In this document: in pieces, positions 1-5,624 of the stretch | How the letters are laid out: each line of letters opens with the position of its first letter | Numbering within the stretch: the first letter of the stretch is position 1 | NCBI GenBank assembly: GCA_937926415.1 | Contig: CALBAF010000495.1 | Span: 1-7,505 of the forward strand | Direction of reading: 5' to 3' | DNA from: an uncultured Actinomyces sp. | Lineage (GTDB): Bacteria > Actinomycetota > Actinomycetes > Actinomycetales > Actinomycetaceae | Length of the DNA: 7,505 nt | Program-made: the position numbers and the translations under genes | The notes under the pieces: model-generated | What the model saw: only the letters and a program-made list of their open reading frames with translations | Told to the model about the DNA's origin: nothing | The model's database searches: none

Positions 1-377
1 TCGAGGAAGCCTCCTTCGATGTTGTGACGATTTCCTGGGGTTTGCGCAATATTCCCGACCCGGCTCTGGCGCTGCGCGAGATGGCGCGCGTCGTGCGCCC
101 GCGCGGCCGCCTCGTGGTCCTGGAGTTCTCCACTCCGCCCTCGCGCGTCTTCCGCGGCATGTACAACGTCTACCAGTCGACCGTTATGCCGGCGATCGCG
201 CGCCTGGCCTCCACGAACGACGGCGCCTACGACTACCTGGTCGAGTCGATTCGCGCGTGGCCGGCCCAAGAGGAACTCGGCCGCATGATCGCGGCCAATG
301 GCTGGAGCGAGGTCGAGTACCGCAACCTCACCGGCGGCATCGCCTGCATGCACCGTGCGGTCAAGCCGCTGCCGTAA
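1..377 (+). CDS. menG: Demethylmenaquinone methyltransferase MenG (UbiE family), 5'-truncated
   Basis: This is the last 124 codons of a roughly 230-residue, SAM-dependent C-methyltransferase that converts demethylmenaquinone to menaquinone, the last ring step of the pathway. The gene starts before the window; the reading frame is open from base 3. Visible family hallmarks, in order, are SWGLRNI (usual form SFGLRNV), an ALREMARVVRPRGRLVVLEFS block, the tyrosine-rich YNVYQSTVMP stretch, YDYLVESIRAWPAQEEL, and the C-terminal NLTGGIACMHRAVKP, which is close to a UbiE/MenG signature. The N-terminal SAM-binding glycine loop lies outside the window. The gene ends at TAA 375-377, followed at once by a strong hairpin. 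Its link to menJ and nuo downstream supports menaquinone rather than ubiquinone. The family call is firm; menaquinone specificity follows from the actinobacterial context. Confidence 0.93.
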   Translation, partial: EEASFDVVTISWGLRNIPDPALALREMARVVRPRGRLVVLEFSTPPSRVFRGMYNVYQSTVMPAIARLASTNDGAYDYLVESIRAWPAQEELGRMIAANGWSEVEYRNLTGGIACMHRAVKPLP

Positions 378-387
378 AGCGTGAACG

Positions 388-425
388 ACGAGGCCGAGAC
401 CCCACACAAGGGGTCCCGGCCTCGT
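388..425. terminator. Bidirectional hairpin terminator between converging menG and DUF4832 gene
   Basis: Bases 388-403 pair with 410-425: 15 of 16 positions are Watson-Crick, with one A/C mismatch at 397/416, closing a 6-base ACACAA loop. The stem is very GC-rich and is followed on the + strand by a T-rich TTGTTAGTTCTT run. It sits 11 bases past the menG stop and 2 bases from the stop of the converging minus-strand gene, so it can end both transcripts. The right arm contains a 15-mer (411-425) found again at the end of the next minus-strand gene. Confidence 0.85.
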
Positions 426-427
426 TG

Positions 428-1888
428 TTAGTTCTTCGGCGCACGGCCCCGGGTCAGCTTTGCCAGGCCCAGGTAGCCGGGTAGCGGCTTGTCCATCGTC
501 GCGTTCGCGAAGGCGATGGGCGCGCCGGCCGGCAGCGGATTGACGACCCGGATTGCGGCGGTCAGCTTCTGCGCGGAGTTGTTCGACCGGTACTGCGCGG
601 GCAGCGGCAGTCTCGCGGTCGCCCTCCCACTCTGACCCGGGAGGATCGAGGGCAGGGTGGACTCGATGGTCTGGCTGGCCACGATCTCATTGTTCTCATC
701 GACGAGGACGACCTCGAGCGGCCACGTCGCGTAGAACGGGGCGGTGCCGGTGTTCTTGATCTCCACGGCCACGGCGGCCTTCGCGCCGTGGTAGGTCGCC
801 GACGTGCGGGTGGCCTGCAACGTGTAGCCCATGGCGGCGCTCGCTGCCTTGGCGCGCGTCAGCTCAGCACCGGTGTAGCCAGTCGAGAACGCGTGCTGGT
901 TGATGAGCCACGTCGCGTGAGCCTTCTGGATCGACTCGAGGGCCTTGTAATCGCGCCCCGCCTCCATGCTCGGGCAGCGCAGTGGCTCAGAGAAAGCACA
1001 TTCCTGGAAGGAAGGGTAGAGCTCGCCGCCGATCGGGGAGTGGTGCCAGGCGTCCCCCTCACCCTGGTCCTTGAGTTTGGGGATGAAATGCCAGTCGGTG
1101 CCCTCCAGGGTCGCGTAGCCGAGGGAGTCATCGAAGTACCCCATGCCGTGAGCCTTCGTGGCGGCTGTCGGATAGCGGTTCTGGACGAAGGTGTCGTCGA
1201 AGGCCTCGTCCCAGGCCTCGACGAGGCGGGCGCGGAATTCGTCCGACGGCATCCAGTTGATGGCCTTCGGGTTTTGGTCGTTGACGTAGCCGTTGTAGGG
1301 GTAGGTGTGCTCCTCGCCCCAGAAGCCGTACAGGCCCGCCGTGATGTAGCCGATGCGCGGGTCGCCGTCGTACTTCTCGCCGAGGGCAGCGACGAAGTGT
1401 AGCAGCATCTCCTGGACCTTCGGGTCGTTGTAGTTGGGGGAGAAGGAGATCTTCTTGTTGTCGTAGAAGTCGTACGTGCGGCTTGTGTCCGTGCCTGCGT
1501 CGATCAGGTATTGGGGCATGCCGGTCTTTTTCCCGGGGGTGTCCAGAGCGAAGCGGATGACGGCCTGGTGTCCGCGCGACGCGATCGCGTCCAAGAGCGC
1601 GTCGACCTTCGTGAAGTCGTAGGTGTCGCGTCCGGTGACGACGTCCTTGACGGGGAATGGTGCCCATTCGAGCGTGTAGGGCAGGGCGTTTGCGGCCGTT
1701 CCGGGCGCGCTCCCGTCCTCGGGCGCCCACGGCATGAAGCCCTTCATCGGGTTCGAGACCGGGGCGGGGGCTTCCTTGAGGGTGGTCCACTGGGGTGTAG
1801 CGGCCGACGAGGCCGTGGCCGGCAGGGTGGCACCCACCAGTCCTGCGGTCGCCGCGAGAGCGATGGCGATGCGAGTCAATGTTCTCAT
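428..1888 (-). CDS. Secreted TIM-barrel glycosidase-like protein with C-terminal DUF4832-type domain
   Basis: The protein is 486 residues. It starts with a Sec signal peptide (MRTLTR, then a hydrophobic IAIALAATAGLVGATL stretch, with likely cleavage after the Ala/Ser-rich region near residue 29), so it should be exported. Mature sequence opens with NPMKGFMPWAP (about 46-56). Residues 60-350 look like a glycoside-hydrolase-like barrel: YDFTKVDALLDAIASRG, then GYITAGLYGFWGEEHTYPYNG near 180-199, where the glutamates after FWG could be catalytic. Two cysteines near 297 and 304 could form a disulfide. The last 130 residues read as a beta-sandwich (VEIKNTGTAPFYATWPLEVVLVDENN), as in DUF4832 proteins. 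The ATG at 1888 has AAAGGA seven bases upstream. Substrate is unknown; a carbohydrate role is inferred from fold only. It converges on menG and has no functional link to the respiratory genes around it. Confidence 0.75.
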   Translation of the reverse strand: MRTLTRIAIALAATAGLVGATLPATASSAATPQWTTLKEAPAPVSNPMKGFMPWAPEDGSAPGTAANALPYTLEWAPFPVKDVVTGRDTYDFTKVDALLDAIASRGHQAVIRFALDTPGKKTGMPQYLIDAGTDTSRTYDFYDNKKISFSPNYNDPKVQEMLLHFVAALGEKYDGDPRIGYITAGLYGFWGEEHTYPYNGYVNDQNPKAINWMPSDEFRARLVEAWDEAFDDTFVQNRYPTAATKAHGMGYFDDSLGYATLEGTDWHFIPKLKDQGEGDAWHHSPIGGELYPSFQECAFSEPLRCPSMEAGRDYKALESIQKAHATWLINQHAFSTGYTGAELTRAKAASAAMGYTLQATRTSATYHGAKAAVAVEIKNTGTAPFYATWPLEVVLVDENNEIVASQTIESTLPSILPGQSGRATARLPLPAQYRSNNSAQKLTAAIRVVNPLPAGAPIAFANATMDKPLPGYLGLAKLTRGRAPKN

Positions 1889-2186
1889 CGCGAGGTCCTT
1901 TCAGTCTGTACTGCGGCTGGGGACAGGTGCGGCGTGGGCGCGCCGCGTGGAGTCTGCGTGTGCGACGCTGCAGTGACGTGCGAGCTAGGGCTCCACGGCT
2001 GTCAAGTGAACCATGGTGTCATCAATGCGTGCAATATTACGGAAAACTGTGTCAGTAAGTGATTGTGTGACAAGCGTGTGGTGATCTGTGCATTCGTCTG
2101 CCTGTGGGGAAGCCGCGCCGTTGCGGCGTGCGGGCGGGGCTTCCAGCGCGTGTGGGGTGGGCGGTCGGCGCTCGTGTCCAACGAGA
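1889..2186. other. Non-coding leader upstream of the DUF4832 gene
   Basis: No convincing gene lies here. The minus-strand Shine-Dalgarno AAAGGA is at 1896-1901. A perfect TTGACA on the minus strand (2005-2000) could be a -35 box, but nothing resembling a -10 box sits 16-18 bases downstream. A separate TAATAT on the minus strand (2039-2034) resembles a -10 box but has only a poor -35 partner (TCACTT at 2062-2057). An 8-base palindrome ACCATGGT is at 2010-2017. Bases 2021-2065 are noticeably more AT-rich than the surroundings, so the promoter probably lies there, but its exact position cannot be fixed by eye. Confidence 0.4.
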
Positions 2187-2222
2187 ACGAGGCCGGGTCC
2201 CTCGGTAGGGTCCCGGCCTCGT
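2187..2222 (-). terminator. Hairpin terminator of the lipoprotein gene
   Basis: Bases 2187-2201 pair with 2208-2222, with 14 of 15 pairs and one T/T mismatch (2198/2211), around a 6-base TCGGTA loop. It lies 25 bases past the minus-strand stop at 2248-2250. The following minus-strand bases are moderately T-rich (TCTCGTTGG). It separates the lipoprotein transcript from the DUF4832 gene downstream. The arm GGGTCCCGGCCTCGT (2208-2222) is identical to bases 411-425 of the other hairpin. Confidence 0.8.
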
Positions 2223-2247
2223 CAATGGAGTGCGTGTGCTGGCTCGT

Positions 2248-2988
2248 TTAGTACGGTCCGCTGTCGACGACCGCCCACGTGCCATCGTCCTGCAGTCGCA
2301 GGAAGACGACCTCGCGCCCTTTCACGGGCTCCAACGAGTCGTCGGAGTAGTTGCGCAAGTAGTAGACGTTTCCGTACCAGCGCGTCGGGTCAGTGTTCGG
2401 CTGCTGCCCATGGTTGTTGCTGCCCGTGATGGTGACGGTCGTGTGGGCGCGGTTGGCCAGGAGCGGTAGGAATTCACCCTGACCGTGCTCCAGGTCGGGC
2501 GTCTTCGTGTGGCTGCTCGCTCGTTCCGGTACTTCGTACACGCTCGCGCGGATGAATGCATAGGCGTTGGATTTATCGCGCGATGCATCCCACGTGTTAC
2601 GCGTGATGGTGTAGGCGATGGCAACCTGCTCGGGATCGGTGCGGTCCACCTCGCGCGGGTCGGGGAGGAGGTCGGGGAGCCACTGGACCGATCCGGGATA
2701 TAGGCACGTGCCGAGCGGCGTGGGGGAACCGTCCTCGCACGCAGGCGTGGTCGGTGTTGCTTCGGTCGGTGTCGGGGTGGCTGCGGAGGCTCCAGCTTCT
2801 TGGGTTGGGGCCTGGTCCGAGGAGGATTGCGCGGGCGATTGTGCGGACTGTGCCTGGTTATCTGCGTTGGGCTGGCGTGAGCCACAGGCTGTACCCGTGA
2901 TCGTGAGGGTAAGGACCGCTACTGAAGCGATGCCGATGAGGGTGCGTCGTGGATACCTGCGGGTATGAGTCTGTTCTTCTGAGCCCAT
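2248..2988 (-). CDS. Probable lipoprotein with Pro/Thr/Ser-rich linker, function unknown
   Basis: The protein is 246 residues. The basic N-terminus (HTRRYPRR) is followed by a hydrophobic segment (LIGIASVAVLTLTITGTA) and Cys35. This is a lipoprotein signal layout, although Gly at -3 departs from the usual Leu/Val/Ile. Residues about 36-85 are a low-complexity, probably disordered Ser/Ala/Gln/Pro/Thr linker. The folded part begins at ACEDGSPTPLGTC, whose two Cys may form a disulfide. It continues with YPGSVQWLPDLLPDPREVDRTDPEQVAIAYTITRNTWD and ends with a strand-like EVVFLRLQDDGTWAVVDSGPY. A helix followed by a beta-rich end, finishing in a DGTWAV-type strand, suggests an NTF2-like or similar small alpha+beta domain, but I do not recognise the family. 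The ATG at 2988 has GAAGGGA upstream; a nearby ATG at 2992 is out of frame. It is probably anchored on the outer face of the membrane. Confidence 0.75.
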   Translation of the reverse strand: MGSEEQTHTRRYPRRTLIGIASVAVLTLTITGTACGSRQPNADNQAQSAQSPAQSSSDQAPTQEAGASAATPTPTEATPTTPACEDGSPTPLGTCLYPGSVQWLPDLLPDPREVDRTDPEQVAIAYTITRNTWDASRDKSNAYAFIRASVYEVPERASSHTKTPDLEHGQGEFLPLLANRAHTTVTITGSNNHGQQPNTDPTRWYGNVYYLRNYSDDSLEPVKGREVVFLRLQDDGTWAVVDSGPY

Positions 2989-3265
2989 GCATGCTTCCCT
3001 TCAGTGTGCATGTGTTGAGGTTCGTCGCGCGTGTTCCGTGTTGGATGCGTGAGTATTCTCCACCATTGCTGTTCGCTGCGGGGCTCGTCATCGTATCGGA
3101 TTGTGTGAGGGTGTCGCGTGGGCGCGTCTCGGTGTGCGTGACGCCCGGTGTGACGAGGCCGTGGCCACCATTTACGACAATGTTCTGTTGCGCAAATGGG
3201 TGCGATGGATAAGCCTCGCCCAGGCCTCGTTCGTTGAAACTGCGGGGAAAAGTACGCTCGGTCGC

Positions 3266-3284
3266 CGAGGTGAGGGTGACCTAG
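3266..3284 (+). promoter_or_regulatory. Candidate DtxR/IdeR-type iron box upstream of menJ-nuo
   Basis: Bases 3266-3284 (CGAGGTGAGGGTGACCTAG) match the 19-base DtxR/IdeR consensus TTAGGTTAGGCTAACCTAA at 13 positions, including the outer AGGT and ACCTA blocks and the inner AGG and T. The half-sites AGGT (3268-3271) and ACCT (3279-3282) form an inverted repeat. It ends just before and partly abuts a possible -10 element, TAGGGT at 3286-3291, about 95 bases upstream of the menJ start, a position suited to repression. The match is seen directly; binding is inference. The sixfold mismatch and GC-rich background leave chance open. Confidence 0.35.
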
Positions 3285-3301
3285 CTAGGGTTGCCTGCGG
3301 A

Positions 3302-3357
3302 ATGAAGTGATGTGCACGCTTCATCCACCTTGCACACTCGCGCGGATGCACCCGCGC
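3302..3357 (+). promoter_or_regulatory. Two hairpins in the probable menJ 5' leader
   Basis: Hairpin 1: bases 3302-3309 (ATGAAGTG) pair with 3317-3324 (CGCTTCAT), 8 pairs including one G-T wobble, with a 7-base loop. Hairpin 2: bases 3340-3345 (GCGCGG) pair perfectly with 3352-3357 (CCGCGC) around a 6-base loop, ending 10 bases before the Shine-Dalgarno of menJ. If transcription starts just after TAGGGT (3286-3291), the leader would be about 80 nt and begin with these structures. They do not match any riboswitch class I recognise and lack a T-run, so they are not terminators. Confidence 0.4.
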
Positions 3358-3366
3358 ACCACATGA
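3310..3366 (+). CDS. Possible 18-codon upstream ORF in the menJ leader
   Basis: An ATG at 3310 opens an 18-codon frame (MCTLHPPCTLARMHPRTT) that stops at TGA 3364-3366, two bases before the menJ Shine-Dalgarno. It contains two Cys and two His. Its start lies in the loop of the first leader hairpin and its body spans the second. The upstream GCGGAATGAAGTG offers only a weak ribosome site. A leader peptide controlling menJ translation is possible, but a chance frame in a GC-rich leader is equally plausible. Confidence 0.15.
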   Translation: MCTLHPPCTLARMHPRTT

Positions 3367-3367
3367 C

Positions 3368-3372
3368 GGAGG
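3368..3372 (+). promoter_or_regulatory. Shine-Dalgarno that fixes the GTG start of menJ
   Basis: GGAGG lies 6 bases before the GTG at 3379. It supports GTG 3379 over the downstream in-frame ATGs at 3391 and 3403, which have no comparable ribosome site. The ATG at 3374 is out of frame. Confidence 0.8.
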
Positions 3373-3378
3373 AATGCC

Positions 3379-4659
3379 GTGGCATTTACCATGCCTAGCG
3401 ACATGAGCGCTGACGTTGTCGTCGTCGGCGCAGGCCCGGGCGGGTCCTCCGCTGCGTACCATCTGGCCAGAGCGGGCCTCGACGTCGTCCTCCTGGAGAA
3501 AAGCCCGTTCCCGCGCGACAAAATCTGCGGCGATGGGCTCACCCCGGCCGCCGTCCACGAGCTCATCGCGATGGGCGTGGACACCACCGGCTGGATGCGA
3601 AACCGCGGCCTGACCGTCATCGGCGGCGGCCACACCGTCCACATGGATTGGCCCGACCAGAAGTCCCTGCCCGGCTACGGCATGACCCGCGCCCGCATGG
3701 ACCTTGATCACGCGCTCGCCAAGCGTGCCGTCGAAGCCGGCGCCCGCCTCTACGAGGGCGTCACCGTCGTCGGTGCCATCCAGGATGGCTCCGGCCGCGT
3801 CGTCGGCGTGCAGGCCAAGAGTGGGCGCGGTAAGGACGCGACCACCTTCGACGTGCGCGCCTCCATCGTCGTCGACGCCGGGGGAGTGGCCGCTCGACTG
3901 GCCACCAGCCTCGGCCTCGAAAAGAAGATGAACCGACCCATGGGCGTGGCCGCACGCGCGTACTTCCACAGCCCCCGCGGCGACGAGGAGTGGATGGAAT
4001 CCCACCTCGAACTGTGGAGCGGCACCCCCGGCGCCTCCGACCTGCTGCCCGGCTACGGCTGGATCTTCCCCATGGGCGACGGCGTCGTCAATGTCGGCCT
4101 GGGATCCGTCGCCTCGCGCGCCGGCGCCACCAACCTGCCCTACCGCGAGGTCTTCAAGACCTGGACCGCGAACCTGCCCGAGGAATGGGGCTTCACCCCC
4201 GACAACCAGATCGGTCAGCTTCGCTCCGCCGCCCTGCCCATGAGCTTCAACCGCAAGCCGCACTACGTTCAGGGCCTCGTCCTCGTCGGCGACGCCGGCG
4301 GCATGGTCTCCCCATACAACGGCGAAGGCATCGCCCCCGCCATGAAGGCCGGACGCTACGCTGCCTCGTGCATCGCGCAGGCCCTGTCCCGCTCCCACCG
4401 CGCCGGCATCGACCGCGCCATGAGCGAATACCCCCACATGCTTCGCGACGAATACGGCGGCTACTACCAGCTGGGCCGCATCTTCGTCGCGCTCATCGAA
4501 AACCCGACGATCATGCGCACCTGCACGAACGTCGGGCTGCCCATTCCGCGCCTCATGACGCTCGTCCATAAACTCCTGTCGGACGGGTACGAGAGGACCG
4601 GGGGCGACTTCGACGACCAACTCATCACAATGCTGACCAAGGTGGTGCGCCCCGCATGA
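3379..4659 (+). CDS. menJ: Geranylgeranyl-reductase-family FAD oxidoreductase, probable menaquinone reductase MenJ
   Basis: This 426-residue flavoprotein is full length for its family. A Rossmann FAD site opens the protein (VVVVGAGPGGSSAAYHLARAG, GAGPGG at 17-22, ending with Glu40 for the ribose). CGDGLTP follows at 50-56. The family's substrate-pocket motif PxxYxWxFP appears as PGYGWIFP at 224-231, and the second FAD motif as GDAGGMVSPYNGEGI (304-318). Such enzymes reduce double bonds in isoprenoid chains. In mycobacteria the homologue MenJ saturates one isoprene of menaquinone. Placement between menG and nuo makes that the likely substrate here; polyprenyl-phosphate or other lipid chains remain possible. 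It probably acts at the inner face of the membrane. It ends 28 bases before nuoA, so it likely heads the same transcript. Codons end almost always in C or G. A long antisense frame across it is only a shadow of this codon bias. Confidence 0.88.
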   Translation: MAFTMPSDMSADVVVVGAGPGGSSAAYHLARAGLDVVLLEKSPFPRDKICGDGLTPAAVHELIAMGVDTTGWMRNRGLTVIGGGHTVHMDWPDQKSLPGYGMTRARMDLDHALAKRAVEAGARLYEGVTVVGAIQDGSGRVVGVQAKSGRGKDATTFDVRASIVVDAGGVAARLATSLGLEKKMNRPMGVAARAYFHSPRGDEEWMESHLELWSGTPGASDLLPGYGWIFPMGDGVVNVGLGSVASRAGATNLPYREVFKTWTANLPEEWGFTPDNQIGQLRSAALPMSFNRKPHYVQGLVLVGDAGGMVSPYNGEGIAPAMKAGRYAASCIAQALSRSHRAGIDRAMSEYPHMLRDEYGGYYQLGRIFVALIENPTIMRTCTNVGLPIPRLMTLVHKLLSDGYERTGGDFDDQLITMLTKVVRPA

Positions 4660-4691
4660 CCACCACCACCGATAACCGGGAGGAACGATGA
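4656..4691 (+). CDS. 11-codon mini-ORF linking menJ and nuoA
   Basis: The menJ stop is read as GCATGACC, so an ATG at 4656 overlaps it (ATGA). That frame runs MTTTTDNREER and stops at TGA 4689-4691, which overlaps the nuoA ATG (4688-4690) again as ATGA. The reading frame therefore spans the whole gap and contains the nuoA Shine-Dalgarno (GGGAGG 4678-4683). It has no ribosome site of its own in the usual place, so it could only be translated by ribosomes ending menJ. The likely role, if real, is passing ribosomes to nuoA rather than making a functional peptide. Chance is possible. Confidence 0.25.
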   Translation: MTTTTDNREER

Positions 4692-5047
4692 CGAATCCCT
4701 ACGTGCCGCTGCTCATCATGTCGGCAGCTGCCCTCGTACTAGCCTTCGGAGGCCTGGGCGCCTCCGCGATCCTGGGCCCCACCAAGAAGTCCAAGACCAA
4801 GGCCGACAACTACGAGTGCGGTATCCAGCCGACCAGCGCTCACCTCACCGAGGGTCGCTTCCCGGTGCGCTACTACCTGGTCGCCATGACGTTCATCATC
4901 TTCGATATCGAAGTTGTGTTCATGTACCCGTGGGCCGTCAGCTTCAACCAGCTGGGCCTGTTCGGACTGGTCGTCATGATGAGCTTCCTGGTCACCCTCT
5001 GCGTCCCCTACGCCTACGAATGGCGACGCGGCGGCCTGGACTACTGA
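4688..5047 (+). CDS. nuoA: NADH-quinone oxidoreductase subunit A (NuoA)
   Basis: NuoA is a small membrane subunit of complex I, the NADH:menaquinone oxidoreductase that couples electron transfer to proton pumping. It helps form the junction between the peripheral and membrane arms. The 119 residues match the family length. Three membrane segments are visible (about 7-29, 62-83, 88-109). The conserved loop YECGIQPT (42-49, Cys44) and the block RFPVRYYLVAMTFIIFDIE (57-75) are family hallmarks; FDIE (72-75) lies in the second helix. The ATG at 4688 has GGGAGG 4 bases upstream. It follows menJ by 28 bases and precedes nuoB by 22, so all lie in one operon. No residues look abnormal. Confidence 0.96.
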   Translation: MTNPYVPLLIMSAAALVLAFGGLGASAILGPTKKSKTKADNYECGIQPTSAHLTEGRFPVRYYLVAMTFIIFDIEVVFMYPWAVSFNQLGLFGLVVMMSFLVTLCVPYAYEWRRGGLDY

Positions 5048-5069
5048 GATATAAGTAAGGAAAAGACAA

Positions 5070-5624
5070 GTGGGACTTGAAGAATCCTTGCCCGCGGGTA
5101 TCGCGCTCACCAGCGTCGAAAAAGTCCTCGGGCTTGCACGCAAGTACAGCCAGTGGCCCGTCACCATGGGTCTGGCGTGCTGCGCCATCGAGATGATGGC
5201 CGCCGGCACCCCCCGTTTCGATATGTCGCGCTTCGGCCTCGAGGTCTTCCGTGCCTCGCCCCGTCACGCCGACATGATGATCGTGTCGGGCCGTGTCTCG
5301 CACAAGATGGCGCCCATTATCCGCCGCGTCTACGACTCGATGCCCGAACCCAAGTGGGTCATCTCCATGGGTGCGTGCGCGTCCTCGGGCGGCGTGTTCA
5401 ACAACTACGCCGTCGTCCAGGGATGCGACCACATTGTTCCCGTCGATGTGTACCTTCCCGGCTGCCCGCCTCGTCCCGAGGCGCTGATTCACGCCATCCT
5501 CACCCTGCGTGAGCAGATTGGTAGCGAGCCCCTGGGAGCGCACCGCCGCGAAATTGCACGCAAGGCTGAGGCTGCAGCGCTTGCGGCAACCCCCACTCAC
5601 GACATGAAGGGATTGCTGGCATGA
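5070..5624 (+). CDS. nuoB: NADH-quinone oxidoreductase subunit B (NuoB)
   Basis: NuoB carries the terminal [4Fe-4S] cluster N2, which hands electrons to menaquinone next to NuoD. The 184-residue protein has the complete cluster ligand set: adjacent Cys37-Cys38 in [10 protein letters not shown], Cys103 in [10 protein letters not shown] and Cys132 in LPGCPPRPE. The segment [20 protein letters not shown] and the RVSHKMAP motif are typical. The start is GTG at 5070, with AAGGA 8 bases upstream in an unusually AT-rich 22-base gap (5048-5069). The start agrees with the MGLEE N-terminus common in actinobacterial NuoB. The TGA overlaps the nuoC ATG by ATGA (5621-5624), implying translational coupling. 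The tail after about residue 150 is Ala/Glu-rich and variable. It is peripheral, on the cytoplasmic side. Confidence 0.97.
   Translation: MGLEESLPAGIALTSVEKVLGLARKYSQWPVTMGLACCAIEMMAAGTPRFDMSRFGLEVFRASPRHADMMIVSGRVSHKMAPIIRRVYDSMPEPKWVISMGACASSGGVFNNYAVVQGCDHIVPVDVYLPGCPPRPEALIHAILTLREQIGSEPLGAHRREIARKAEAAALAATPTHDMKGLLA

Larger units (their letters stand above)
2989..3378. other. Intergenic region between divergent lipoprotein and menJ genes
   Basis: This 390-base gap should hold the promoters of both divergent genes. Short frames exist on both strands but none has a ribosome site or recognisable protein. On the menJ side it contains an iron-box-like palindrome (3266-3284), a possible -10 TAGGGT (3286-3291) without a good -35, an imperfect direct repeat (AGGGTGACCT 3273-3282 and AGGGTTGCCT 3287-3296), a perfect palindrome CCTAGCTAGG (3280-3289), two hairpins and an upstream ORF. 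A TTGAAA at 3234-3239 lacks a matching -10 box. On the lipoprotein side, minus-strand GAAGGGA (about 3002-2996) is the ribosome site; no clear promoter is seen. Confidence 0.5.

Noticed and set aside
788..1402. 204-codon + strand frame inside the DUF4832 gene
   Set aside because: It lies fully opposite a gene with signal peptide, ribosome site and coherent domains, and its Arg/Val/Gly-rich translation has no recognisable motif.
2000..2005. TTGACA on the minus strand as the promoter of the DUF4832 gene
   Set aside because: No -10 sequence at 16-18 bases; the only TANNNT-like match is about 12 bases away, too close.
1511..2062. 183-codon + strand frame across the 5' end of the DUF4832 gene
   Set aside because: Shadow of the minus-strand gene running into its leader; no ribosome site or motif.
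2730..2880. Repetitive GGT/GTC-rich stretch as a possible DNA repeat array
   Set aside because: It encodes the Pro/Thr/Ser/Ala-rich linker of the lipoprotein and has no regular repeat unit.
3340..3357. GC hairpin before menJ as an attenuator terminator
   Set aside because: The stem is only 6 pairs and has no T-run after it, so intrinsic termination is unlikely.
3172..4620. 482-codon open frame on the minus strand opposite menJ
   Set aside because: It is antisense to an unmistakable flavoprotein, has low-complexity Gly/Ala/Val/His-rich composition and no family motifs. High GC3 in menJ removes stop codons from this frame.
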